Shown here: positions 28,201-40,320 of the stretch, one piece after another | Numbering within the stretch: the first letter of the stretch is position 1 | Layout: each line of letters opens with the position of its first letter | Assembly (NCBI GenBank): GCA_029207755.1 | Contig: JARCOQ010000006.1 | Span: forward strand, 20,930,890 to 20,994,889 | Direction of reading: 5' to 3' | DNA: 64,000 nt | Source of the DNA: Chamaea fasciata | Taxonomy: Eukaryota > Chordata > Aves > Passeriformes > Sylviidae | The notes under the pieces: model-generated | Told to the model about the DNA's origin: nothing | Seen by the model: the letters and a program-made list of their open reading frames with translations, nothing else | Databases searched by the model: none | Translations under genes and position numbers: made by a program

Positions 28201-29975
28201 GTCTTCCAAAAATTCTTCCATCTTTCAATACTGATCATAGCAAGTGATAGCAATCTGTCCTAAGTTATTTTGTAATAGTTTCCAGAATATAATGCAATCA
28301 CATTCTACACCGATTCTATACAAAAGAATGTTTGCTTAAATAAAATTGTAAAAGCACATTTTCAATTTTAATTTTATCATATTTCCCTCTATCCTTCTTT
28401 TTCTTGTTATTATATGACTCGTTAGTTTTCATTGTTATCATAACTCAAAGACATAAAAATCAACTTAATATTTATTCATTTCATTCACATAGTTAAATCA
28501 GTATTAACCTAGTATAGTCAATATTCTTAGCATGTCTCTTTTTCTGAAAGCTGACAGCTTTTCAACAGCAGATTAAAATATATTCAATTGTGAGTCTTAA
28601 TAGGACTCCTATGCACCTTTATTTATTAAACATGAAAAAAAGCTTTAAAGTTATTAAGTTTGTAAAGCTGGATAACCAAAAGAAATAATATTTTGGGATT
28701 AATCTCATTGTGTTATGCAGAAGCATTGAAACTGTCTTCAGTATTACATTAGCATCACATATTAAACATTTTTCTACTATGTGGAATGTGCGGTGCTCAT
28801 AGAGTTTAAAACTATGTCCTCTGTCACTGTGTTTCTACAATATTTTAAACTGTCTCTGAGTACAAAACTTTTGTTCACCAACTTCTGTGTGGCATTCATT
28901 GCAATAACATTTTCTAATATGTGATGTAGCAACTCTACCACACAGACATTCATCTGGCTTGGGTCAAAAATGTATTTAAAATCACATGCAACCATCTTCT
29001 TAGTAAAGAGCCTCAGTAAAGTAGAACTGACACACGCATATGACAGGCCAAGTACCCAAACAGCTTTAGGGACATGGTCAGGATGTTGTAGAGAGGAGTA
29101 CAATTTCCTGAGATCTTTTGAAAACGGGAATCCCTAAAATGAGGTAGCATAAGTAAAATTTGTTGTATTAGAAAATGAAGGATAAGAAAAGATATGTGAA
29201 GAAGGCTCTTAGGCTCCTACAGTATTTTATTCCATCACAAAATATTTTTGTTTTCATATAAATAATATAGATGACTTAATAGTAACAGTAACTGGCAGTT
29301 TCCCCAACAGAAACTGATTTTTGTAGCACCATTATATGAGGAAGGATATTGTTATTATTTATGTCCTATTAATTAATAAAACATACATTGAGAACAAAGA
29401 CACTGAGATAATAAGGTCAAAAAGAGTCACTAATTTTATGTGCTCAATTTCACGTTACGTGGACCTGATTTTAGAGAATCTAATTGTATATTACAGTTTA
29501 TGTATTCAAAGCACAACTCCAACTAGCTTATGCTGCAGTTATGAGTATCCAGTTGTTTTGCAAATCAGACCATAGGGAATAAAGTCAGTCACCCAGAAAA
29601 TGAAGAATACATAATCATTGTCCACCTGTGAAAACGTGCTTTCAGTGACAGATCCAGATTTACACAGGAAAGTTGAGCAGAAACCTGAAGCCAGATCATT
29701 TCTCTGGGCATTTCTCAGTTGCCTCCTCCATAACTCCTGCAGGCCTCTACCTCATTTATCTAATTTTACTTTTCCAACGTTTAGAACAATTGACGCAGGA
29801 GTCCTGCAGAGAGCAGTCTCCCTTATACATCCACATTTTGGATATGTGGTTAAAGGGAGCACAGAGAGACAATGGCAGGACCTCGGTTAGACCAGGGAAA
29901 TCATACCCTGACAGTAGTTCCTGTCACATCACAGAATAGAATAGCCATCAGCCCACCAAAGGCCCATCTCTACAA
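22201..29975. other. 7.8 kb AT-rich intergenic sequence
   Basis: Starts with a TTA/ATT simple repeat (about 22231-22260) and includes a short C run near 22425. One CR1 tail at 25.3 kb is listed separately. The 108-codon minus-strand frame at 28777-29103 and the 122-codon frame at 24735-25103 show no domain I recognise and no exon-like context. Nothing else was recognised. Confidence 0.5.
25288..25356 (+). mobile_element. CR1 LINE 3' tail (short)
   Basis: Severely 5'-truncated CR1 carrying only the terminal 'GGTTGGACTTGATGATCTTG' and 'GAGGTCTTTTCCAA' segments. It ends in the ATTATATGATTCGAT-type octamer repeats typical of CR1 3' ends. Confidence 0.85.
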
Positions 29976-30139
29976 TGTAGCAGATTTAGACTGTAATTGA
30001 ATCACCCAGACTGGGCCTCATCATTGAGGCCTGTAGGAGTTAGTGGTACAGGTAGAAATTCAGTGCCAAATTTATTGCGCAGTTAGAATTACAGTTTAAG
30101 GTGTTAGTAAGGGTCAGAGGGTTTTCTAGTAGTTAGCAA
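29976..30139 (+). mobile_element. LTR family A, 5' part (interrupted)
   Basis: Left portion of an LTR that begins TGTAGCAGATTTAG. Its other half lies at 30685-30929. The sequence through 'TTTAAGGTGTTAGTAAGGGTC' and 'TAGTAGTTAGCAA' matches, in reverse complement, the uninterrupted copy at 39389-39840. A younger LTR (30140-30679) is inserted here. Confidence 0.8.
30135..30139. repeat. Target-site duplication of nested LTR (left copy)
   Basis: AGCAA at 30135-30139 pairs with AACAA at 30680-30684, with one mismatch. The uninterrupted family A copy carries GTTAACAAG at the same place, showing a single AACAA before insertion. Confidence 0.75.
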
Positions 30140-30679
30140 TGTAGTGGCTTGAAAGCAAAAAAAATGAGAGTCTTCACGTCAGAGATACAATTTAATAGGA
30201 AGAAAGGAAAAAAAGTAAAATAAAATAAATGCAATAATACAAAAGACCACTGACAGAGTCAGAATACTACCTGAGTAGAGTGATGGAAGCAGTCCAGATG
30301 AGGTGGTCTTCCTGAAGCAGTGATCCTGTAGAAAGGTCTGGTAGCTCTAGTCCTCTGGGAATCCAGCGGGTAAGGGCCCCCTGTACTGTCCCAACCCCCA
30401 GATTATACCCAGGTGAGAATGCTTGGTTCCTCCCCCTGGGCGGAGCATCTCACAATGGGATGATGAGTCATGCAGGGGGTCTTTGATGGCCCATTAAACA
30501 GAGATAGCTCCTGGACGGAGTTATCTGTGAGTCATGGGCAAGGCATTTGATGGGCCATTAACAGAAGAAAATGGCCCAGAGGGAGGGAGTCTGGGAAAAC
30601 ACTGCCCCACCTGGATTCAACAGTTCATGAAGATGGTGATAGAATACTTTGTGCACATCCTATACTACAACCCAGGACA
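30140..30679 (-). mobile_element. LTR family B (solo), nested, ERVL-like
   Basis: A 540-bp LTR on the minus strand. Read in its own sense it starts TGTCCTGGGTTGTAG and ends AAGCCACTACA. It is closely similar along its length to the 542-bp plus-strand copy at 60752-61293. Shared landmarks include 'CATTGTGAGATGCTCCGCCC', 'GGAAGACCACCTCATCTGG' and a terminal CCTATTAAATTG polyadenylation-type signal. The 5-bp target duplication (one mismatch) fits the ERVL-class pattern. No internal coding region remains, so it is a solo LTR formed by LTR-LTR recombination. Frames within it are not genes. Confidence 0.9.
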
Positions 30680-30684
30680 AACAA
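30680..30684. repeat. Target-site duplication of nested LTR (right copy)
   Basis: AACAA, partner of the AGCAA at 30135-30139. Confidence 0.75.
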
Positions 30685-30929
30685 GTACAGTAATTAGTGT
30701 GGACACAGTAGCTGCCTTAAGAGTTTGTCCAACAATGAGTGTTTGCATTCTTCTCTGTGTTGTCTGCCAATAAGAATACACCTGTAAATGTAAACTATGT
30801 AGAACTGTATAAAACCTGCCATTTTAGACTGAATAAACAGAGAACATAGCATTAATCATATTGAACGGATCTGCGTTTTGCTCTTGCCAACTTCCCATTA
30901 TTTTAGAGTTCCCTTGCAAATCTGCAACA
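30685..30929 (+). mobile_element. LTR family A, 3' part
   Basis: Continuation of the interrupted LTR. It carries the TATA box (TATAAAA at 30808-30814) in 'TGTATAAAACCTGCC' and an AATAAA signal at 30832-30837. An R-U5 region follows with 'ATTAATCATATTGAACGG' and 'ATCTGCGTTTTGCTC'. The same landmarks appear in the minus-strand copy at 39389-39840. The end near 30929 (CTGCAACA) is approximate. No primer-binding site follows, so this was a solo LTR before the nested insertion. Confidence 0.8.
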
Positions 30930-31389
30930 CCAGATGAACACAGGAGCACAGTGGCAGACAGGAAGACAAAGATTAAGGTAGCACATACTGTCCAGGCCCT
31001 GTCATCATTCTCAAGACATGGAACCCATTAATAGAACCGGCTCTCCTGAACACCTTTTAGATTAAAGTTATTTGCTACCTAAAAATGGAGGAAACACTAT
31101 GGGATGCACAGGAAGAGCATTTGGGGATTCCACAGGATTTTTCATGAGGTAGTTAGAAGAGAAATCAAAGGTAGGAAATGGAAAGTGGTTTTGTGATTTG
31201 GGGGGGGGAAGAAATGTGAGAAAAAGAAAGATAAGAGAATGAAATTGTCCATTCTCATGTAAGCAGGGGCTGATCAATAGGCTAATTTGGACATGCCCTA
31301 CACCTGAATCAGTGTGGTCTGTCCTATCATTTACTAAACTCCACCATCAATGATGTTCTGGTAAGGATCTCTTTACTCTGTGCTTGTGC
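30930..31389. other. Intergenic spacer, nothing recognised
   Basis: Mixed sequence with a short G-run near 31200. No feature recognised between the family A LTR and the CR1. Confidence 0.5.
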
Positions 31390-32135
31390 ATGTATGAAGT
31401 TTAACAAGGGCAAGAGGTGGATTCTGCACCTGGGACAGGTGTAGAATGTAACGAATGTAATCAAAAGCTGGAGTGCACTGCCATGGAAAAGTATGCAAGG
31501 GGATCCTTGATGTCAACTGGTATATGAGTGAGCAGTGTCCTGGCATCCAGGAAGGCAAACCATGTTCTGGGATCAATCAGGTCAATCACCAGCAGGGCGA
31601 GGGAGGGGATTGTCCCACTCTGCTCTGCACCAGGGCAGCCTCACCTTGAATATTGTGTGCAGTTTTGGGCACCACAATATAAAAGCATTCCAAGAAGGTC
31701 CATGAAGACGGTGAAGAGTTTAGAGAGAAAACCATACAAGGAGGAGCTGAGGTCAATTTGTTCAGCCTGGAGAAGAAGAGACCATGGGTAGACCTCATTG
31801 AAGTCTACATCTTCCTCATGAGGGGAAGAGGAGGAGCAGTTTTTTCTCTGTAGTGACCAGCGACAGGACCTGAGGGTGTGGCCTCAAGTTGTGTCAGGGG
31901 AGTTTTAACTTGGATATTAGAAAATAGTACTCCACACAGAGGGTGCTTGGGCACCAGAACAGGATCCCCAGGGAAGCTGTTACAACTCCAAGCCTGCCAG
32001 AGTACAAGAAGCTTTGGACAACACTTGCAGAAAACATGGTGTGATTCTTGAGGGGATCTTTGCAGGGTCAGGAGTTGGACTTGATGATTCTTGTGAGTCC
32101 CTTCCAACTCAGGATGTTCTATAATTCTGTTATGA
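31390..32135 (+). mobile_element. CR1 LINE 3' fragment
   Basis: Plus-strand CR1 starting near 'ATGAAGTTTAACAAGGGCAA'. It passes through 'TTCTGCACCTGGGACAGG', 'TCACCTTGAATATTGTGTGC', 'CAGTTTTGGGCACCACAATA' and 'TTCAGCCTGGAGAAGAAGAG'. It continues through 'GGCCTCAAGTTGTGTCAGGG' and 'GTTGGACTTGATGATTCTTG', ending at CTATAATTCTGTTAT. It covers the end of the reverse-transcriptase frame and the 3' UTR. It is 5'-truncated and its frame is broken, so no protein is encoded. The plus- and minus-strand frames of 60-126 codons here are by-products. Confidence 0.92.
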
Positions 32136-32760
32136 GGATCTCTGATACGAGAATTGAAGTGACTGTTGGGACATGAATGAGGCAATCCAGATTATCCAGT
32201 GAATAGGTGATATGCCCTGGGACCAAGGACTTGCTCTGTGTGTGAAAGTATTTGTGTGTGCCTAAGGGCAAGAGCACAGCGGGTGGGCTACAGGACCAGG
32301 GAACTCCTGGATACCTCTCTGTGTGAGTGAAATGATCTGTTCTAACCAATGGAGTAGCACTGTGGCCCTGGGCACATCTGTAAATTCAGATGCCAGGAAC
32401 TGGGGATGCTGGGATCCAGGCAAAGCCACTGGGTGTCTGAACCCGGCTGCTGCAGTGATAGACATATTTCACAGGCATATTTATTTCCACTAATGAACTC
32501 TGTTCTGGCTCAACCAGAAAGGGCAGCAGGATGAACCTGTTGATGCTGTCTGTGTTCATGTGAATGCTCTGTGTGTTTCTCTGGGATCTGTGTGGACAGC
32601 CCTTCACGTAAGTGCACATACAAATGTTCTCTGTCTGTATATGTCCACTGGGAGCATATTTTCAGCCTCACTTCAAGCTGGACATGGGGGCAAGGAGCTC
32701 TAGCAGCCTTGCCTCTCTCAGGCTGTCAAATTCAGCATGAAATATTTTACAAAAAATACT
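32136..32760. other. Moderately GC-rich block after the CR1, probably an unnamed repeat
   Basis: About 600 bp clearly richer in GC and in GTGTGTG-like words than its surroundings (for example 'CTGTGTGTGAAAGTATTTGT'). It abuts the CR1 3' end. Overlapping 60-77-codon frames on both strands reflect composition. I suspect an interspersed repeat but cannot name it. Confidence 0.35.
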
Positions 32761-34214
32761 GATATGAGAAATTCTTGCTGGTGGTGATACTTTTCAAATG
32801 TAACAAGAAACCTCTTTTAAGATACTAGAATACTGAAATATAGATAATTAACTGTAGTCTTCTGGCCAAATTCATGTTGGGTCATCTACCGTTCTGAACT
32901 TTTAAAGATCTCTTGATGTTTCTGTTGGAGAAGTTATTAATCTTTATTACTGGCCTAAGGCAGGACTGAGGTAATTTGTTGCTGTAAATTGATTAGGCTT
33001 CCTCAGAACACTTGAAAAATTTGTGAACACAGGAAGCATCTGAACAAACTGCTCTTTGCTTACAGACATGGCTATATATTTGAGTCAATTATCTGAATTT
33101 TCTTTAAGATTCAAAGGGTTTGTTAGATTCTAAATAGGATTACTGTACTTAAGACCAAATGTGATAGAGTTTATATTCAGTTTAATGCTAATAATAGTTA
33201 TCTATAAATTTCATTTATGGTTTCCAAATCATTTCAGTCTCATTTTAAAATATTTTAAGATCTTCTGAAAAGATACTTTAAGTTCTCTTAGAATTTTCAA
33301 AGTTATAGATGCCCTGTCTTAGTGAAGTGTTTCTAGATAACATGAAAAGCAAAAGATTCTTTTCAATTACTTTAGAAAAATCTGGCATGTCAGGTCACAT
33401 ACAAATAGTTATCAAGTTTTTCTTTAGAGGGAAATCTATCTCTGCCTACCACAAATAAATATTTACTACCATAGCTCCAGGTATTCCAGCCAAATGCAGG
33501 ATTTTAATATCCATATATCTTACAACCTGGTATATTCTTGCGGTGTAAAACTCTCAAAGAACTCCAGAGCAACAGCAGACATAATTAAAGGAGACTCAGA
33601 TAATTGAAGGAATAACAGATTTTTGTTTCAACAACAAATTAACTAGTGATCTAGACAAAATATGTACCACAAGTTATGGGGGTTTTTTTCTCATGTCAGA
33701 GGGACTCCACACTGATGGTCACTGTATCCATTGGATGACTTACCTACTGTTTTGGAGATACAGCTCCTGACTGTGAAAATTCCTTCTGGCATTATGTCAG
33801 TCTTTAGCTCTTCATTCCTCTCCATAAATAAAAGTCTCAGCTAAGAACTGGAAAAGGGATTGCACATCACAGTGTAAAGCTGTGGATAAAGAAATGGATT
33901 TGAATGTCTTCTGTGGAGTGTAACCTGAAACACCTTAAAATCTGTCCCAGTGGAATACAACAGGCAACATGACAAGACTGAGTTCTATATTTAAAAGCCC
34001 TGGAGCATAAAGCTGTAAGACATAGAAAAAAGAAATATTCTAAGACGATAGCTCAGTGTTTATCAATAAAATCACTTTTACTTCTACATCAATTTAATAG
34101 ATTGTTGTAATATTTTCTATGAGGTTCATTAGAGCTTTTCTAGGAATGTCAAATTCATTGTCTTCCCACTCCTGCCATAAATTATATCTGAAAGGAAACT
34201 TTAAAAAATCAAGT
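32761..34214. other. AT-rich intergenic sequence
   Basis: Unique-looking AT-rich DNA with no frame over 60 codons. Nothing recognised. Confidence 0.5.
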
Positions 34215-34460
34215 AAAGGTTGGTGTTGGAAGGGTCATGTGGTGGTCACCTAGTCTAGTCCTTCTCGGCCAGGGTCAGTTGCAATATTTTGCCCAGGACC
34301 TTGTCCAAATTACTCTTGAGTATCTTCCAGCAATCTCCATGCTGCACAACCACTACTCCTCTGCCATCTAATATTCTGCAGCCTCCATGGGCAACATGTG
34401 TCAGTGCTTAAAAAAACTATTTCCTGATGCTCAGATGGAACCTCCCATGTTTCAGTAGGT
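34215..34460 (-). mobile_element. CR1 LINE 3' fragment
   Basis: Reverse-oriented CR1 tail. On the plus strand it begins 'AAGGTTGGTGTTGGAAGGGT' and 'GGTCACCTAGTCTAGTCCTT'. It continues through 'CAGGACCTTGTCCAAATTAC' and 'TGGGCAACATGTGTCAGTGC', then 'AACTATTTCCTGATGCTCAG'. It is diverged, short and non-coding. Confidence 0.85.
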
Positions 34461-37400
34461 ATTTGTTTTTCAAGTTTATATATTTATTCCATACTGTAGA
34501 CTCTGCATGCTTTGCTTTTGCTATTCTATTTTTATATGCAATTGCTAGTTACCATTCTTGGTTGGAATGTTTTAGTCATTATTTAGACAAAGAATGGTGA
34601 ATGCAGCTGCCCTTTTACCTTGAAAAAATGAATCTAAAGAATACTCATAATAGCCCGCAAGACAAAGTATCCACAAAAGAGGATAACAAAATAGTCAGGG
34701 CTTTTTTTACTTTGTTTTCTTTTTCTCTTTGTTTGTTTATGCAATTATGAGCCAAGCACATAAATGAAATGGGAAATTATGCTTCCACACGCTGTATCTA
34801 TGTTACAGGCATTTAAACAGAAATTCAAATTACTGACAATGCAAACAACAGAGGAATAAGAGAACACACAGTGGATCTGAGATAGATGGTTAGAAGAGGT
34901 AAGCAGAGTGAAATATTTCAAAGACAACTTACCTGTGAAATAGAAAACATGCAACAAATTCTGTCAGACCCAAACATCTGAATGTCTTCTAAATATTTTC
35001 AAAATGGAAACATTAATAGTAACCCTAGCTAAAAAAAATGTCAATAGTCAATTTTCTGGAAATATTTATAATTTCACATCTCAGAAATTTATTTGGGTAA
35101 ATAGTGGGGTGTATAGTCTCATGAGAAACAGAGTTCTCTAATGCTATATGCATCTTGCTTCTCAGAAGAATAGATTTTATTATGTAAAAATTCTCTTTAG
35201 CTGTAACACCTCAAACTGTTTTGGGTGTGAAATCAATTCTTGACATTATATCCCGCCAACAGTGCTGACAATGATAATGCTGGCCACACAAGAGCAATTC
35301 TTCAGTTAAAACATATACAGACTGATATCAAGACAGCTTAAGAGCTGTAAATTCAAAGTGTGCTTGATATTCCAGTACTAATATTGCAACTTTAAAAAAT
35401 ATACATAAATACTATTTATATTATTCAAAACATAAATACTAATAAAAATGAGTTGCCAATAGCTGTACTAAGCAGTTTTTTATTTTTTTCCTTATCTATC
35501 ATGCTGAATTAACTTCAAACCTTATCAATTTTTTCCTTCAAGTACAAGGAAAATTTCTTTAATCTTGCCCTTTTAACAAAAATTTCAGTTCCTGACATCA
35601 AAATATTTTGAGTAAGAAGGCGTGATGCACGAATAAATCCCTACAATGAAAGAATGTTCAGAGAAGAATGGTGAGGGTGATGAGCCTATAAAGCTCCAGG
35701 AGTAATGCAGGCTGTGACTGCCCACAGCTGTTATAGAAGGTGATTGTATCTCAGAGCACAGGGCCCTGGAATGGATCAACAAGTAGTGTAAATGTTTACC
35801 CCTGAGCTCATTAAAACAGTGCAAGTATGCCCCTTATTTAGCTAGACAAGCATGGGGCTGGGGAGGGGAAGGGGTGAATATGTGGCTCAGCCCAACACAG
35901 TTTATAGAAACTAGAGAAAATCAAAAGTATTTTGAAGGGAGTAATAGGTTTCAGCAGGCTTCAACTCATGTATTCCTTTCTGGGGCCTAGAAATGCTCAG
36001 CACTGTGGTCGTGAGCACATTATAGACACTGATTTTGAGTATGACAGCGGCATTAAACTGTGTGTTGCAATCGCTATGTATTCTGTTAGACGTAACTTAC
36101 ATTCTTACTATGCTATGCAATACAGTTTGCATCACTCTGCTAAGTTGTAAATCTCATGCCACATCAAGTATCTTTCATAAGTAAATTTGTTATTAAACTA
36201 CACACTTGCATGTGGACTATCTAAAAGAACCTGTTAGGGGTAGTATAACAGAAACATCATACAGAGTTGAAGAGTGACAGAATGTGTTCATATGAATATA
36301 ATAAAAATCATCTGATTTAAAATCTTACTGGAAATTGTCGATAGCATCAAAATCCTAGTCTAACAACCTCAACTAAACTCAGTGTTTTCTTGTTTTTTCA
36401 ACAAGAGCAACACAAGTGACAAAAGAGCAATCATAAATGAAAACAAATGTTATGCAGTATTTACTTTTAATTTATCTTTTTAATATTCTGGAAGATTATT
36501 TTTGTATTTTGAGCATGATTATCAAAAGTGTTTTCAAAAATCTGTTAATGAAAATGGCCTTTAATATATGTAAATCATAAAACTAAAACTTACATATATG
36601 GCTATTCATACTGTTAACATAGCTAATGGTTGAGATAACCAAAATCTTCTTTATAATGGAATATACAGAAACTAATATCAGCAGTCACATTCTTAGCTAT
36701 TAAAAATGGATGCAATTTTTGTAGAGCTAGTGGCAGTTACAAAAGCATAGTGGTGAACTTTAAAACTTCACATTTTTTATAGGAAATACAGTTGCTTTTA
36801 TACTTCCTGATTGCAAGGAAACTGGTAGTCATGTGTACCCTGTGTTTTTGAAGTTATGTAATTAGTTATGAGACATTTAGGAGACAGGTGCACTTCTTTC
36901 CCACCCCACCCAACACAGTGTCTAACATCCCTGCTTATTGTTTCTGTTTGGTTGTTGTTTTATTCTTTTAAGTTGTCAAAGCTTTTTCAGAAGCATTTGA
37001 AATACAGTAGTATTGTCAGTCTCTGTCAAAATTCAGTTTGGAAGCTACTAAACTCACCTACTTTATCTGTGTTTTGTAAAGATTAACCATGAATGGCAAA
37101 ATTTACATAAAAATGCAAACAGCAGATAAATCCAGATCATTGTTCTTGATATCTACAACTAATGCATGTGGCATTTACTTTTTTCTTCTACTTTCTTTTA
37201 CCTGTAAAACTAAAAATTAAAGATAATATAATAATAACTAAAATTAAAGACAATATTACTATTCTAATTATCTTCATCTAGATTTTCATTTCTTGTTTTT
37301 GTGAAATATCATTGATTTTAAGAGATAATTAAAAAATTTAAACAAAAAGGAATCAAACTTGCTGATGTTCTGGTACTGTACTCTAAAAATAAACCACATC

Positions 37401-38376
37401 ATACAGCATAACGAATTTCAAGTATGGTGTTAAATATCATTATTCATATTGAGTTATTCATATTGAATTTAAGTCTCACCTATAAATCTGCTTTGTCCAT
37501 TTGGCCTTTACTAGATTTACTTTGGCCTGAGAACAGAGTATGACATGTTGAATTACTTCAGAGTTCTCTATGTTCCTTGTTTCCTTGGAGCATTTTGTGC
37601 TGCTATGATTCAGTCTTTTCTTCCTGTTGACAAGACAGTACAATTCTGCAGTGAAGTTCATGGATTAGTGACATACAAGCACCAGTGGTCACGTGTCAGC
37701 AACAGGGATTTACTCAATCAGGAGGGCACTTTTGTGGTGGAAGAGGGAATCTGCAGGCTGGAGAGCACTTTCTGTGACCGCTGGGTGATTTACTTCCTCT
37801 TAGGCTGTTAACCAACTGTCAATTGTCTAAAGAAAATATGAACTAACAACTCTTCTGTCTCCCGAAGGAATAAATGAAGTAATCTTATTTTTAATCCTTC
37901 CTTGGTTAATTAGCTTCTTGATCTTTGTATTGCCACTGCTCCTCAAGCTGCTTTTTCCCCCTGTCATTCTTCCACTTATCATCCCAAACATTTTCCCTTA
38001 TATTTCACTTTATCTTCACTTCTTTCTACATACCAAATACATCCACCAAGTCTGAAGTACAAAACGAAAAGTTAAATTTCTTTCAGAAGAACTAGTGTAT
38101 TATTTTTAGTATTATACCAAATTCTTTTCATCTGAAGTTATGATACATTCTATTCTCTTTTGAAATAAAAAAGGATGAAAAAGGCAAAAAAAATTAAAAT
38201 TAAACTGGCAGATTGCATCTCATGACAATCCATTATAATAGGATTTTTATTCACAATCAAGCCAAGACTTTGAGATCTGTGAGTCTAAATTAGGAACCTA
38301 AATAGTTGGTTATATAATGTCCTTTATAAATTGCTGAGAATTTTAAAAATTAACTACATTAATTTAGTTTTGGATT
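34461..38376. other. 3.9 kb AT-rich intergenic sequence
   Basis: No recognisable exon or repeat family. A GC-richer patch near 35.6-35.9 kb and an 88-codon plus-strand frame at 37545-37811 show no domain I know. Short direct duplications occur near 37215-37260 and 37440-37465 (GTTATTCATATTGA-type). Nothing else was seen. Confidence 0.45.
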
Positions 38377-38646
38377 TTATTCCAGTTCAGTTATTCTGGC
38401 TTCGATAGCAACAGTCAAATGATCAAATAAGACTTTAAATAAGAAAAACTCTGTCATTGTTCTCTCCATAGTTATAATTTGATTTGTGTCAGGGTTTCTA
38501 ATTAAAACAGGGGGATTTCCTTTTAGTTTCATCTGTGTGTTATTTGAAAAATGCATAAAAATTGGTGGATTGGGTTCTGCAAAAGAGTTGTTCAAAAAGT
38601 TAAAAAAATATAGAGCTTCGCTCAATCTCATTTGTGGCGTTGCCAC
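38377..38646 (-). pseudogene. Possible endogenous-retrovirus pol (integrase) remnant
   Basis: An 89-codon minus-strand frame. Residues about 9-19 (EALYFFNFLNN) and about 46-56 (PVLIRNPDTNQ) resemble the C-terminal part of retroviral integrase: the helix after the catalytic core, then the start of the DNA-binding domain. The remaining residues do not fit, and no other pol, gag or env frame adjoins. Two minus-strand LTRs lie upstream in the same orientation (39.4-40.8 kb), which is compatible with a decayed provirus. The resemblance rests on two short stretches and could be chance. Confidence 0.3.
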
Positions 38647-39388
38647 TACTTCCTCCTTCTCTTAGTCCAGTTAGACCTTACCAAAAAGTCACACCAGCCA
38701 TTTACTGGAAGACACAAACCCAACCCATCCAATGGCAACCACTATCCTTTCCAGTGATTAAAAAATTCTAACAAACAGTAATAGAACATAACATAAGCTC
38801 CCCCAGTTCATCCAAGCTCATTGTCTACCAAGAGCCACAGCTGTAGAAGCAGCCCCCCACACCTGATGACAACCACCATGCTTGCAGCCTGCATGGTGTG
38901 CTGAATATATCAAAATACCAACTAACACAACATACTAGCTGAAGCTCTGTTAAAATTTGCCTTTTATTCTCAATAACCTCTAATTTGTGGCTTTCAACAA
39001 GGTTGTTAACTAAAAAAAATCAAAAATACCTGTGTAGGTGTAGTGTTTTCCTACACTTTAGTAATAGAAACACTGTGCATGATTTACTAAAAATATTTAA
39101 CTAAGTTACAAACTCAACTTTTTTTTTTTTTTGCTCGCATTCAAGGCTAACTTTTATCTGTAGTAGTTTTTTAAGACTCAACCATAATTAATACATAAAA
39201 CTCTACTGCCAGTATTTGCTTACTTTTTATTACAGTTTTAATACAGTAATTTTATTATGATCTTTTTTCAGTATAGTTAATTATTGATTTAAATGCATTT
39301 ATTTTTCTTACCGCATTTAAATTAAAATTAGACTTAATATCAAAACAGTATAAGTATATTAATAAGCCACAAAACACAATAAACAATA
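38647..39388. other. Sequence between possible pol remnant and LTR
   Basis: Mixed sequence that is C-rich on the plus strand near 38.65-38.90 kb, with a T run near 39119-39132. It may be decayed proviral interior in minus orientation, but no motif proves it. Confidence 0.35.
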
Positions 39389-39840
39389 TCTTACCGAAGT
39401 TTCAGGGGAACCCCGAAATAATGAAAGGAAGTCGGCAGAGCAAACGCAGGTCCGATCAATATGATTACTGCTACGTTTCTCCTTTATTCTGTGTGAGATG
39501 GCAGGTTTTATACACTCTGTATAGTTTACACTTACAGATACATTCTCATTGGTACATGGCACAGGGAAGAATGCAAACACTCATTGTTTAACAAACTGTT
39601 TAAGGTAGCTACTATGTCTGCACCAATTACTATACTTGTTAACTACTATGAAACCCTTTTGACCCTTGCTAACACCTTAAATGGAAATTTCTAAATGCGA
39701 CACACACTTGGCACTAATTTCTATCTGTGCCACAACCTTACAGGCCTCAGTGCCAAGGCCTAAAGGCCTAGCATATAGTTCAGTCTGGATGATTCAAGTG
39801 CAGCTCATCTCCTACGCCTTACTTTTTAGAATAATCTACA
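39389..39840 (-). mobile_element. LTR family A, uninterrupted copy
   Basis: About 452 bp on the minus strand. In its own sense it begins TGTAGATTATTC and carries TATAAAA (complement of 39506-39512) and AATAAA (complement of 39483-39488). It then has 'AGTAATCATATTGATCGGAC' and 'CTGCGTTTGCTCTGCCGAC', ending near CTTCGGTAAGA. It aligns throughout with the two halves at 29976-30139 and 30685-30929 and lacks the nested LTR, so it gives the empty-site state. No clear target duplication is seen and the ends are approximate. Confidence 0.85.
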
Positions 39841-40320
39841 TTTTTGACTTTGTAACAATTTAAAAGTATAATGTTCTTGTACACCATGTTAAGGTGTTTT
39901 TCTTAAATTGAATCTGAAAGTTTTACTAGATGAAACACAACTGCAATAGTGCTAACTTTTGCTATAATAATTCAATACTCAAAAATGTTTACAGCAAATA
40001 AGTTTTAAGCTCAAAAAACACTGAGACCACAAGCAGTCCCGAGATAAGCTTAATAGTTTACACCACAACCACAGTAAATAACACATCAGTTCATTTTATA
40101 CCTACAAGTTTAAATAAATCCCTTCCTTTTAAATGTCATGCATTGTTACTCATGAAATCACCATCATCTAAAAATGAACTTTTTATTTCACCAGGAATCA
40201 TTGACTCTGATTCTAGGGGTAGAATAAAAACCATAACTTAAATACAAAATCATGCCTTCCTTAACTGATACAATTCCCTATACTACCAGACATGCAATCA
40301 GTCAGTGCTAACAGAATCAC
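39841..40320. other. Spacer between two minus-strand LTRs
   Basis: AT-rich, with no open frame and no primer-binding site visible next to either LTR. It could be unrelated DNA or decayed interior. Confidence 0.4.

Noticed and set aside
28777..29103. 108-codon minus-strand frame
   Set aside because: No family resemblance, splice context or conservation evidence. Compatible with chance.
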